This document shows positions 10,027 through 18,577 of a DNA stretch of 64,000 nucleotides, piece after piece. The notes below the pieces were generated by a model. It ran no database searches and was not told the origin of the DNA. It was given only the letters and a program-made list of their open reading frames with translations. Each line of letters starts with the position of its first letter. The stretch's first letter is position 1. The position numbers were made by a program, and so were the translations under genes. Source of the DNA: Aurantiochytrium sp. KH105 (lineage: Eukaryota; Sar; Bigyra; Thraustochytrida; Thraustochytriidae); NCBI GenBank assembly GCA_003116975.1, contig BGKB01000089.1:124001-188000 (forward strand). Direction: 5' to 3'.

Positions 10027-12219
10027 ATGAGTATTACACTGGCGTGGTCTCGAGGATCGAGGCGTGGAATGGCTGGAAATGACCGAGGGGCCCTCCGGGC
10101 GCTGGGGCCTGTATGGTTCTCCATGTTGGCCAGCCTGATTGGAGCGGCGGCGGCAGCTTCATCCATCGCGGACTTCTTCACGGAGATGCCGGCGATGAAG
10201 TGCTACAATCCAAACGACAAGTACATCCTTCGTCCTGCTACGGAGCAGACAGTCGATGAATGCTTGAACGAGTGCTATAGCGACAGCGAATGCGTGGCTG
10301 CTGTCCACAACGAGCTTGGATTCTGCGCCTTGTACAAGTACTGCGATTTGCAAGATGGAGTGCAGGGCGGCTCTGTCTTTGCGCGCGAGAGCTTCGACGG
10401 TCTGAGTAACCTCACCTCTTACTTGAGCTCGACTTGCAAACGAAAGCAGTATGCGAGATCTGGGAAGGGCAAGACTGTCGCCGAGTGTCTCGAGTACTGC
10501 TATGAGGACTCGGCAAACTGCAAGTATATTCGCCTTGACCAGAAAAGTAGGTGCTCGCGGTTTACGGAGTGCTCCGTTCGGGACGCCACGAGAAACCAAA
10601 AGACATCTGTGGTGTACAAGGTCCCCGAGCATGAGAGCTCTTCAACATCAAATACTACAGAAACAGTTCTTGAGTCATTTCCCGATGTGACGTTCGACTC
10701 GGAGCGCAATTTGTACATTTTCAAGAACACCAAGTGCAGCGACGAGGGTGATACTCTTGGCCATTTGCTAACAAGCGACGAGTCCGAGTGTTTCAATCTC
10801 GTCAACGCGACTACGAAAGCAGCTGTATGGCAGTCAAAGACGGGCTCGTGCACTTTACTGAGTGATTGCAAGACAACAAAGTCGAAGAAAAAGACATATC
10901 TCTTTGTCAATGCTGAAAGAAAGCGCCCTCCGCGCGGTTGGAGCTCGTGGAACGCCTTCTATCGCTACGCAAGTGAGAGTCTCATCATGGAGCAAGTCGA
11001 TCTTCTCGAAGAGTACGGTCTTCAGGACGCCGGCTTCAATATTGTTCATACGGACGGGCAGTGTACCTTTGCTTCGGTCGATGCGACCAACACATTTGCA
11101 TTGCGAACCAACTTGAAGAAAGGTACTTCATACACTTCCGAATCAGACATGCTCGAACCAGTTGGCTGTATTACTTCCGGAATGACCGGCCCGAACAACT
11201 ATGTTTCTCAGCTGCACAATAGAGGATTTCTTGTCTCGTGGTATACTCCAGGGGGAACAAAAACATGCTCCGACCTTCGATTCCGTGATGACAACAACTT
11301 TAAAAAACTCGTGGTACGAGATGTGAAAATGTACAAGAAGTGGGGCATCGACTATCTCAAAATTGACGCCTGTGGCAAACTTCCCAAAAAGTATAGGCCG
11401 GGAAAGGAAGACAAACTCATCCAATTTTGGCGCGACACGATCGAAGACCATTTTCCGGAGCTCGAAGTTGAGAATTGCCGGTACCAGTGTAACAACATCC
11501 TCAAGTCTGAAAATTCAGATGTTGATGGCACGCTTGAGGTATTCAACTACGAGAACTTGAACAAGGAGAATTTCAATTCATTCTGTTCGAGTGTCGCCCG
11601 GTACCATAGATCTTTCGTGGATATTCGCCCGTGGGTTTCGCGCATCTTGGATGCTATGAAGGCCTTTAGTATGTTCCAAGAAGAGACAGGACCATTTTCT
11701 GGATGGTCGTATGGTGATGTGCTCGAAATCTGCAACTATGATTACGACACAAACACGTACCGACTGATGAGCGGTATCAAACCTGAACTGTCTCCATCTC
11801 CAATGACCGAAAATCTCGAGTATGTTATTCTAGGAACCTGGGTCATCGCTTCCCAGCCGCTCTTCATTTCGACGGAGCTTAACAAATGCAACGCCAGTAT
11901 CATTGGTCTGCTCACGAATCCCGATTTTATAGCGATCAATGGCGAGTGGTCCGGCGATTCTGGCAAAATTTATAGCATCGAGGACGAGGTTTGGTATTGG
12001 AAAAAGGTTGTCGAAACACGGACAGCAACCAAAACTCATATTCTCGTTGCGGACATGAATTTGGACGAGCCTGGCGGAGCAGAATGGGACGAAGAGGATC
12101 TCAAGTCAAGCTTCTGTCCGGATGTGGACGAGAGTAACGTCATTACGTACTGGTCAAGACCTGATGGACTTCAGCGCTCCCTCATGTTTTCATGTCTATC
12201 TCCGCGAAGCAGCGAATAA
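10027..12219 (+). CDS. Secreted GH27 alpha-galactosidase-like glycosidase with three PAN/apple-like modules
   Basis: The 730-residue protein has a hydrophobic signal sequence at about residues 24-45; a start at 10069 (Met15) would place it more conventionally. Three cysteine-rich PAN/apple-like modules follow at about 58-115, 136-200 and 235-297. A GH27 barrel begins with RGWSSWNAF at about 302-312. The expected nucleophile is Asp447 in DYLKIDAC (KYDNC in classical members). The expected acid/base is Asp532 in YHRSFVDI, aligning with the human alpha-galactosidase A acid/base region. GWSYGDVLEICN replaces the usual GGWNDPDMLE. GH27 enzymes remove terminal alpha-galactose or alpha-N-acetylgalactosamine; PAN modules bind carbohydrate or protein. 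It is probably secreted or lysosomal. The exact substrate is open because substrate-pocket motifs diverge. A broken paralogous 3' end lies upstream at 7043-7267. Confidence 0.9.
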   Translation: MSITLAWSRGSRRGMAGNDRGALRALGPVWFSMLASLIGAAAAASSIADFFTEMPAMKCYNPNDKYILRPATEQTVDECLNECYSDSECVAAVHNELGFCALYKYCDLQDGVQGGSVFARESFDGLSNLTSYLSSTCKRKQYARSGKGKTVAECLEYCYEDSANCKYIRLDQKSRCSRFTECSVRDATRNQKTSVVYKVPEHESSSTSNTTETVLESFPDVTFDSERNLYIFKNTKCSDEGDTLGHLLTSDESECFNLVNATTKAAVWQSKTGSCTLLSDCKTTKSKKKTYLFVNAERKRPPRGWSSWNAFYRYASESLIMEQVDLLEEYGLQDAGFNIVHTDGQCTFASVDATNTFALRTNLKKGTSYTSESDMLEPVGCITSGMTGPNNYVSQLHNRGFLVSWYTPGGTKTCSDLRFRDDNNFKKLVVRDVKMYKKWGIDYLKIDACGKLPKKYRPGKEDKLIQFWRDTIEDHFPELEVENCRYQCNNILKSENSDVDGTLEVFNYENLNKENFNSFCSSVARYHRSFVDIRPWVSRILDAMKAFSMFQEETGPFSGWSYGDVLEICNYDYDTNTYRLMSGIKPELSPSPMTENLEYVILGTWVIASQPLFISTELNKCNASIIGLLTNPDFIAINGEWSGDSGKIYSIEDEVWYWKKVVETRTATKTHILVADMNLDEPGGAEWDEEDLKSSFCPDVDESNVITYWSRPDGLQRSLMFSCLSPRSSE

Positions 12220-13384
12220 ATGGTACACTATGCCCTTAGGGTAATGTAGGAAACTCCTGTGCATTGTATTGTCTGCTATGAAAGGAAAGCGAAAGATTGA
12301 AAGAGAAGGAGAACGAGCGAAAAGGAGAGATAAAGCAGTGGAGCGGCTCTAGTTGCGCGTACCTGGTCGGGCTCTGGTGTTTCGTTGAAGTGTCCGACGC
12401 AACGTGCGAGCTCTTGGGCGTTTGCCCTGGTCGAGACTCTGGTGTTGATGCGGCTGTGTATTGGCAATTTTTGTTCTTGAATGAATAAGGTGGCCTTCGC
12501 GAGCGAGCTCAAGTAGCGAGCGGCCGAAAGCAACGCAGTTGGACCACTAATATCAATATTCATTTTTTTTGCTGTCAGTCTGGAAAGAAAGACCTCGTAC
12601 CACTTATTTTTCTTCCTCTAACAGCGATGTGAATGCTTGCTTGAACACCAGCGTGACAGGAGTTTGAAGGGTAAGTGCAATCGCATTTCGAGGGTTGCCG
12701 AGAATCGGTTCGGACGCAGCTCTTCTGAGCGAAAATTATTTTCTGCTGATGGCGAGCTAAAGTGTCTTCTTCGAACAATCAATCGCGTTTGATAAGACCA
12801 TCATCATTTCCGAGTATGTATCCTCTCTCTCTCCCTCATTCTCTCTCGACGTGCGGTGATCATCTTTGCGCGCCTTTTCACTCCATCCCCGCGTCCTCGC
12901 CATCTCGCGAGCTTTGCAACACAGTCGCAGGGATCCTCGACACCGACGGTCCTTCCCTCCTCCTCTAATCCCTCTTTTCTCTTCCGCACTCCATGTCGTC
13001 GCATGCCATATGGCATGCCATGGCGATCCCGATAGACGTGGAGTGCCTGCCTGCTGAGAGCGGTGCTTCTGCTGCTGCACTGCGGCCAGAAAGATGGATG
13101 GAAGAGAGGCCCAGGAGCGAATCTAGGTCCCCGCTGCTGGGTGCGGACCTGCGTCCCGGGGCTCCACCCCGCGGCGAGCGAGGCCGCGTGCGCGGAGCAA
13201 GCAGCCAGACCCAAACAAACAGTCACGCGCTGGCAGGTCAGATCGGAGCCCGCCCGCGCCTGCGTCCCCCCGCGCCGCCGCCCGCGCGCCCGCACGCCCG
13301 CCCGCACGCGCGAAGGCAGCGGCTGGTTGGTTGGATCTGTGGCACATACGTGGAGTGGAGGAAGGCCGAGCGAAGCCAAGAAAG
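12220..13384. other. Intergenic, nothing recognised
   Basis: Holds the 3' flank of the glycosidase gene and the 5' flank of the VTC1-like gene. The part nearest VTC1 (about 13130-13330) is very GC-rich with CCCG/CGCC runs, as seen before other starts here. A CATATG-centred inverted match occurs near 13003-13020. No coding frame is convincing. Confidence 0.4.
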
Positions 13385-13753
13385 ATGCCCTCTATCGACC
13401 CGAAGGTCTTCTTCTCCAATGAGCGCACGTACCTGCACTGGCTCAACATGGGCGTGACTATTGGCAGCATCGGCAGCGCCCTGCTCGGCTTCTCCGGCAT
13501 GGCCTCTGCGAGCTCGGATAACAACTCGTTTGACGCCCTCAGGCTCATTGGTCTTATTATGCTCGGTCTCTCCATCATGTTCACGATCAACGCCATGTAT
13601 CAGTTCAGGCGACGGAGTATTCTCTTGCGCAAGCTCTCTGGCACTGGCTACGAGGACTCCTTTGGTCCCGTCGCGCTTTCTGTGGTTCTCGTCCTTTCCC
13701 TTGGCGGTATCTACGCGACATATATTACCAAGGGCGTTGCCGTGCATCCATGA
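13385..13753 (+). CDS. VTC1: Vacuolar transporter chaperone 1-like protein (DUF202)
   Basis: The 122-residue protein starts MPSIDPKVFFSNERTYLHWL, the hallmark N-terminus of VTC1/DUF202 proteins (FxxxERTxLxWL). Three hydrophobic segments follow at about 20-42, 54-75 and 95-115, with a short basic loop (RRRSILLRK) before the third. In yeast VTC1 is the membrane-only subunit of the complex that makes polyphosphate and moves it into the vacuole or acidocalcisome. The length matches VTC1. The frame stays open upstream to 13331, but the ATG at 13385 gives the family-typical N-terminus. No SPX-carrying VTC partner is in the window. Confidence 0.9.
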   Translation: MPSIDPKVFFSNERTYLHWLNMGVTIGSIGSALLGFSGMASASSDNNSFDALRLIGLIMLGLSIMFTINAMYQFRRRSILLRKLSGTGYEDSFGPVALSVVLVLSLGGIYATYITKGVAVHP

Positions 13754-14056
13754 TGCGATACAAGACAAACGCTCAGCCAAAAAATATCCCTCGTTGCTGC
13801 CCGCGCACGAAGGCGGCTTGACACGTGTTTTCTTTTCCAAATGTTCCTTTCCTCCTTCTTCTCCCCAACAGAGGTCTCGCGTGTCAACAAAATTGTCTCT
13901 TGCCTTGTCTGTCACGTCCAGCGCACGCAAACACCGCATCACAAAAAAACCAAACGCAGACCAACGCATAAAAGTAGTTTTACAATTTTTTATTAGTCCC
14001 TTTGCTCGTTGCGATGCACGAGATTAGGTGAGATGGGCGCAAGAAAAGTAAAAGTC
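13754..14056. other. Convergent intergenic region
   Basis: The 3' ends of the VTC1-like gene and the minus-strand CRD protein face each other here. The sequence is AT-richer with an A/T run near 13975-13995 (AGTTTTACAATTTTTTATTAG), plausibly 3'-end processing signal. No gene is seen. Confidence 0.5.
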
Positions 14057-14899
14057 CTACCTGAGATCTAGCAGTGCCCGCGCCAGTCCGACAACAAGTG
14101 TAGCAAAAACATGAAATCCGGGGCGAGCACGAATGCTAAGCGCATCGTTCTTAAGACTTGGAGTGCATACGACAATTGGGGTTTCTTCATCTTCCTCAAA
14201 TTGATTTGCGCGAAAGGGCTGGCCCGGGAAGAAGGAGCGCAAAAAATACTGCGTCCCATTCTCGTCGTAGCCCTCCACATCGAGTTCGAGACCCTCCTTG
14301 AAAAGCAATGGATCCTCGAGTCCGATGCCGTTAAGAAGTGCCGAGCTCTCGCAGCGCCACATTTCCTCGGCATATCCGCAAGCCTTGAAGTAGTTTTCAC
14401 AAACGGATCTGCACATCATAAGACTCTTGTCCTCTTCGTCGCAACGAGGAAAGTTTGCCCAGCAGAAAAAATTTCTGTACGCTTGCGCACACTCGTTCAT
14501 AAAGTTCCATGCGTCCTCCTCGCCCTCGGCGTAGAAGCGCATCACCACTGAGCCTTCGTCGCCGTTCTCGTCGACGCCCAGCTCCTGCAAAGTTAGATTC
14601 GTCTCTGCTGTTTTCCGGATGCCCCACTCTTTCTGAAAGGTTTCTTCGACCCAGGCATCCTTGGTTCGCACGGAGTGCTCGCTCCACCTGCTCACCGACG
14701 AGCCCTGGTACCGCGGCATACACGCTCTGTACGTGACGAGGTCAGAGCAGAACGACATCTCGGCTTGAAAGTCGTCAGGGTCTCTGCACTCGCCAGAGTC
14801 GTACCCTTGGATCTCGCACGCCTCGCTTGGCGCATTGTGCAGGCACAACGCTGCGCACGCACAGACGCACGCCCACGCCCACCTCGTCCCGACCCGCAT
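14057..14899 (-). CDS. Secreted or surface-anchored Frizzled-CRD-like cysteine-rich protein
   Basis: From the ATG at 14899 the protein has 280 residues. It has a signal peptide (MRVGTRWAWACVCACAALCL) and a cysteine-rich ectodomain. The spacing in CAQAYRNFFCWANFPRC, then CRSVCENYFKACGY and WRC, resembles the second half of a Frizzled-type CRD (FLC, YAPxC, PCRSLC, C). An upstream CSDLVTYRACMP could be its first half. A hydrophobic C-terminus (HVFATLVVGLARALLDL) could be a transmembrane anchor or GPI signal. FZ-CRD-like folds bind lipids or sterols in animals and are scattered in protists; function here is unknown. A frame extension to 14998 exists, but the signal peptide argues for 14899. Confidence 0.75.
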   Translation of the reverse strand: MRVGTRWAWACVCACAALCLHNAPSEACEIQGYDSGECRDPDDFQAEMSFCSDLVTYRACMPRYQGSSVSRWSEHSVRTKDAWVEETFQKEWGIRKTAETNLTLQELGVDENGDEGSVVMRFYAEGEEDAWNFMNECAQAYRNFFCWANFPRCDEEDKSLMMCRSVCENYFKACGYAEEMWRCESSALLNGIGLEDPLLFKEGLELDVEGYDENGTQYFLRSFFPGQPFRANQFEEDEETPIVVCTPSLKNDALSIRARPGFHVFATLVVGLARALLDLR

Positions 14900-15192
14900 T
14901 GCGCGCGCGCTCTGTCCCTTGCTTTCGAGGTCTGTCTGGGCTGCCTGCCTCAAACGTCCGTTCCAGTCCGTTAAAGTCATCAGTGTCACATTCGTCAAGG
15001 TCTCGGAGGTGCTGATTCATCGCAAAGAGTCCAACGACGACAACCTGGAAGAAAAAGATGGAAAGGAAAGCGAGAAGAAAGAAGAAGGCGAAGTAAATCG
15101 CAGCACCAAGTATTGGTTGGCGGGCTTCAAGTAAAAAGTGAGACTGACAGCGTGCTTGGAGATGAATAAATTATGATGATGAAAATGAGCTA

Positions 15193-17103
15193 TTACAACT
15201 TTGACTGCTGGTCCTGCAGCTGGCGCAGGAAATCAGCAAAGCGCGAACCCTTGTCGCCATCTTCCTGATCGGGTCGAGAAGGTGACTTTTCGGGAGGCGA
15301 GGCACCTGCCTCGAGCCGCCAAAGCGAAAGAAGCGTTGGGTCCGGGCGATCGTATGTGTCAAAGATCATGGCTTGCACACTCGGATCCTTGGGAATGGCC
15401 GCGAGGAGCGGGCGTAGCACATGAATGGGAATGACAAAGTTAATTTCTGGAATGATGCTTCCGTTTGAGTGGCGTGCATTGCTCGTCAACACACCGATGA
15501 AGCGACCATAAGAGTCCGCCAAGAGGCCGCCACTGTGACCGCGAAAGACACTTGCGCATGTCTGCACAATCGCAGGCTCCCGAGGCTGCGAAGGACTGGG
15601 AACGATGCGCGAGACAACTCCAGCTGACACGGTGGCCTGCAGCTGGGTCGAAGGGTCGAAAATGGCATGGCCCATGGCAACGCAGGCTTGACCCGGACCC
15701 GGGATAGGCATTCCCTCTGGGAGAAGCGGGACGGGCGGAGGACAGAGATCGCGCGTGGGACCCACGAGCTGCAAGAGCGCAACGTCTACGGCGCCCCTGG
15801 AGCAAAAAATGAGACGAGCAGAGCATTCTACGCGGCGGCTATGATCCCGAAAACTAACGCGAATTCGGGTCTTGGCGTGACGCATTTGCAGACGCTTCGT
15901 CTGCGGATTTACTTGCGTGAACGGTCGAAAGAGGTGCGCGCAAGAGACAATATGCCCCTCTTCGGAAACAATTATGCCTGAGCCCCACGACGTGCTGACC
16001 TGAATAAGCACCACCGAAGCTGCCGCACACTTGACAGCCTCTTCGGCGCTGGATAATTTCGGAATGAATTGTTTTTGATGAGGTGCCGTCGCACGCAGGG
16101 GCAGCGGCGCGCCGGCGGCGAGCAATTCGTCTCCAACACTTTCGCGGGCCACGGCACGTGCGCCTTCACAGGCTGTTTCTTGCGCAAAGATGCCGTTGTC
16201 GGCGTACCTTGTTGCATGTTCACCGGGGCCTTCATCGGAGCCATCTGTGGCGGTGGCAGGTCCGTCGGGGAGAAGGTCAAGCGCAAGAGCAGGGGCAAAA
16301 ACCCGCCATGGGATGATTGCACCAAGCTCTACGTTGCTTTGGTCCATGCGCTGCAAGCTAGGCGCGATCATTCCAATGACATGACCAGAGGCATCAAAGA
16401 CCGCTCCGCCTTCGGAGCCTGGAAGGCAGCGCGCGTCTGTAAGGTACAAGCTCGACTGTTCTTGGGCGACAAAGGATCGTACCACATTGCTAATGACACC
16501 AGTTGTAAGACTGTTTTGGAAAACGGCCGGGGATACGAGACCAAAGGGCGAGCACACAACCATGACACCCTCGCCACGGACGAGCTCGCGGGACGTCGGG
16601 ATGTCGGGGACGCGCACCAGGGGCGCCGGGGCTGCAGAGACTCCTGGTGCACGGAGCAGGGCAATACATCCTACATCAATGCCTCGCACAGATTGGGCTC
16701 GCCAATTAGCAAGGCGCGTTCCGGCCTCGGTCACCTCCTTGCAGCGCACGATGGTAGCGAGCTCACAGCGCGTCCACGCCCCGGACTCAAGGAGCATCTC
16801 AACGGTGCAATTGGCCATGAGTTCTTCCAAGGGCTCTTGCGTTACTTCGTGAAGCTTCATAAAGGGGGCAAACAGCATGGCGCTCGTGACGACGGCCCAG
16901 CCCTCTGCGACGGCGCCGCAGGGGCAGAGGAACCCTGATGCCGACAATGTGGTCTTGCCTGCCTCCATGGAATAGAAGGGCCTCCCATCTGCCTTGATTC
17001 CCTTCGGGTCTGGGCCTGTCACGCGCACCAGGACGCCCGTCTTGGTCAGCGCAGGCGCCTCGGCGAGGTCGCCCCGGTCGGACTCGCCAGGTCGGCGCCC
17101 CAT
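15193..17103 (-). CDS. DEG15: Peroxisomal leader-peptide-processing protease, DEG15/TYSND1 type
   Basis: A 636-residue protein with two trypsin-like halves and the C-terminal tripeptide SKL, a canonical PTS1 peroxisome-import signal. The second half carries a complete triad: His390 (VSCAHLF), Asp440 (AVDVALLQ) and Ser524 (RGHSGGLL). The first half keeps a GSEGG elbow around Ser230, but the expected His region reads TSAMLF, so it is probably inactive or regulatory, as in the family. DEG15/TYSND1 cuts PTS2 presequences from imported matrix enzymes and processes some beta-oxidation proteins. It is divergent to the B12D-like gene with about 790 bp between them. No introns are evident. The identification is strong because fold order, triad and PTS1 all agree. 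Confidence 0.93.
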   Translation of the reverse strand: MGRRPGESDRGDLAEAPALTKTGVLVRVTGPDPKGIKADGRPFYSMEAGKTTLSASGFLCPCGAVAEGWAVVTSAMLFAPFMKLHEVTQEPLEELMANCTVEMLLESGAWTRCELATIVRCKEVTEAGTRLANWRAQSVRGIDVGCIALLRAPGVSAAPAPLVRVPDIPTSRELVRGEGVMVVCSPFGLVSPAVFQNSLTTGVISNVVRSFVAQEQSSLYLTDARCLPGSEGGAVFDASGHVIGMIAPSLQRMDQSNVELGAIIPWRVFAPALALDLLPDGPATATDGSDEGPGEHATRYADNGIFAQETACEGARAVARESVGDELLAAGAPLPLRATAPHQKQFIPKLSSAEEAVKCAAASVVLIQVSTSWGSGIIVSEEGHIVSCAHLFRPFTQVNPQTKRLQMRHAKTRIRVSFRDHSRRVECSARLIFCSRGAVDVALLQLVGPTRDLCPPPVPLLPEGMPIPGPGQACVAMGHAIFDPSTQLQATVSAGVVSRIVPSPSQPREPAIVQTCASVFRGHSGGLLADSYGRFIGVLTSNARHSNGSIIPEINFVIPIHVLRPLLAAIPKDPSVQAMIFDTYDRPDPTLLSLWRLEAGASPPEKSPSRPDQEDGDKGSRFADFLRQLQDQQSKL

Positions 17104-17892
17104 CCTGCGACCAGCTCGCTCCTCGCGCGCTCTGCCCGAGGGCCGTCGTCGCGCGCCGACCTGAGCGGCCGAGTCGCGCGCAGCCGAGGTGAGCCGGCTC
17201 GGGCGCAGCCTCGCGAGTCGATCGAAGCCGAGCCGGCCCCGAGCGAGCGTCGCCGAGCCGAGCCCTGGTCTCGCTCGAACAGGGTCTGCTGCTTGCCAAG
17301 CTGCGTGCTGCTTGCTGTTTGCTGCTTGCTGTTTGCTGCCGCCGCTGCTGCTTTGTTTGTAACACGAGGCCTGGCGCCTGCCTCACTCGAGCGAGCGAGC
17401 TCGTGCTCTCTCGCACGTCGCCGATCGATCGGCCCGACCTGAGATCCTCGGTGCTCTTCCCTTCGCCTCGCCTCGCCTCGCCTCGCCTCGCCGCCACGAC
17501 GGCACGCTGCGGCCCTGCACGTTTTGCCCGGCGCTCGCGACGGTCGTAAAATCTGTGCACCATGTGATGAGCGCAGCAAACGCAAAGTGGGTTTTTGCAA
17601 ATTCATCCCAGCTCCGCAACCCTTTTTGGCGCAACCCCTTCTGGGGAACAGCCCTTCTTGGCGCTCCTTTTGGCGCAACCCTTTTGTGAGCAACCCCTTT
17701 TAAGACAACCTTTTTCTGTTTTTAGGCTAAAAGGCAAACGAGCGCAACCCTTTTCGCGTGCTGCATGCCGATTGTGCCGAGCAAGCAGTCCCGCCCGGCA
17801 GCTGCAGATCTCCAAGGAGCCAGAGCTGGAAACGTGCGCGCGCGGGGCGGGAGAGTGCGGGTGGCAGCTGGAGCGGGAGAGGCCAGGAGAAG
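17104..17892. other. Divergent promoter region between DEG15 and the B12D-like gene
   Basis: The left part (17104-17560) is GC-rich with GCTTGCTGTTTGCT repeats near 17305-17345 and a CGCCT pentanucleotide run near 17464-17492. The right part carries an irregular cluster of CAACCCCTTTT-like motifs (separate entry). Frames here are compositionally biased and unlikely to be genes. Confidence 0.5.
17617..17758 (+). promoter_or_regulatory. Cluster of CAACCCYTTTT motifs upstream of the B12D-like gene
   Basis: At least six copies or near-copies of CAACCCYTTTT occur at about 17617, 17632, 17675, 17690, 17706 and 17747, with a weaker CAGCCCTTCTT at 17651. Several are followed by GGCG. All point the same way and lie 135-280 bp before the ATG at 17893. 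Clustered short oriented motifs suggest a regulatory array, but a decayed minisatellite is equally possible. Confidence 0.4.
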
Positions 17893-18389
17893 ATGGCGCC
17901 CAGAAAGAAGAACGTGTGGATCAACCCACATCTCGTAAGTTTTCTCCCTCCCTTGCTTTTTCTCGCGTCGGGCCGGCGGGAGGCGGCGATTCCGGGGGCC
18001 CGCCCTGCGCGTTTGCGGCGAACACTGTCAAACTAGAGGCTCGCTTACTAACCTTGCGCTCTACCCTTGATGAGCGGGCCATGCTATCTGGGTTGTAGAT
18101 CTTTCCAGTGGTTTGTGGCAGTGCAATGCTTTTGGGTGCTGCAGTACTCACGTACAGAAAAATCATGTACGATCCTGAACTTAAGCTCAACGCAGCAGCA
18201 CGCAACAGCCCGATCATGGACAACAGGGAGAAAGCACTTCAGTACCAGGCGCACAGAAGTCGATTCGGCAAGTGGGACACTTATATCAAGCATCCAGAAA
18301 AGACCGCAACCCTTCCCAGCAAGGAAACAGAGGGCACTGAAGACAAGAACATTGATTCTCAGGCTTCGACGGACTCTGAAACGTCGTAA
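17893..18389 (+). CDS. B12D / MLRQ-family small mitochondrial membrane protein, spliced
   Basis: Two exons, 17893-17934 and 18099-18389, join in phase 0 to give 110 residues. The N-terminus is MAPRKKNVWINPHL, followed across the junction by IFPVVCGSAMLLGAA. One transmembrane helix at about 15-33 is followed by YDPELKLNAAARNSP and REKALQYQAHRSRFGKW. This matches the B12D/NDUFA4 (MLRQ) pattern of WxxPxxxPL, a helix, NPEVxxxKxNR and YxxHxxR. Family members are small inner-membrane proteins linked to complexes I and IV. The last 35 residues are Ser/Thr/Glu-rich and not typical of the family. Splicing restores a family match neither exon shows alone, so the intron is well supported. Confidence 0.8.
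17935..18098 (+). other. Spliceosomal intron with consensus signals
   Basis: The donor is CTC|GTAAGT at 17935. A perfect TACTAAC branch-point consensus lies at 18046-18052. The acceptor GGTTGTAG ends at 18098, 46 nt after the branch site. It is the only clear intron I could place in the window, which otherwise looks intronless. Confidence 0.85.
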
Positions 18390-18577
18390 AGTGGGCTTGT
18401 CCTATGACGTAGGTGCCAAAGATCCAAAGTCGAGAGCGATAATACGTTCTTATTGGTTCTGGACCGTTTTGGAAAAGTGAAACATGGTCAAGCATCGCGA
18501 TGGTCCTTTGGAGAAGAGGAACACTTTCCACGTTCCATCACACATACATAGATTACAGTGATGATACAATAACTAGC

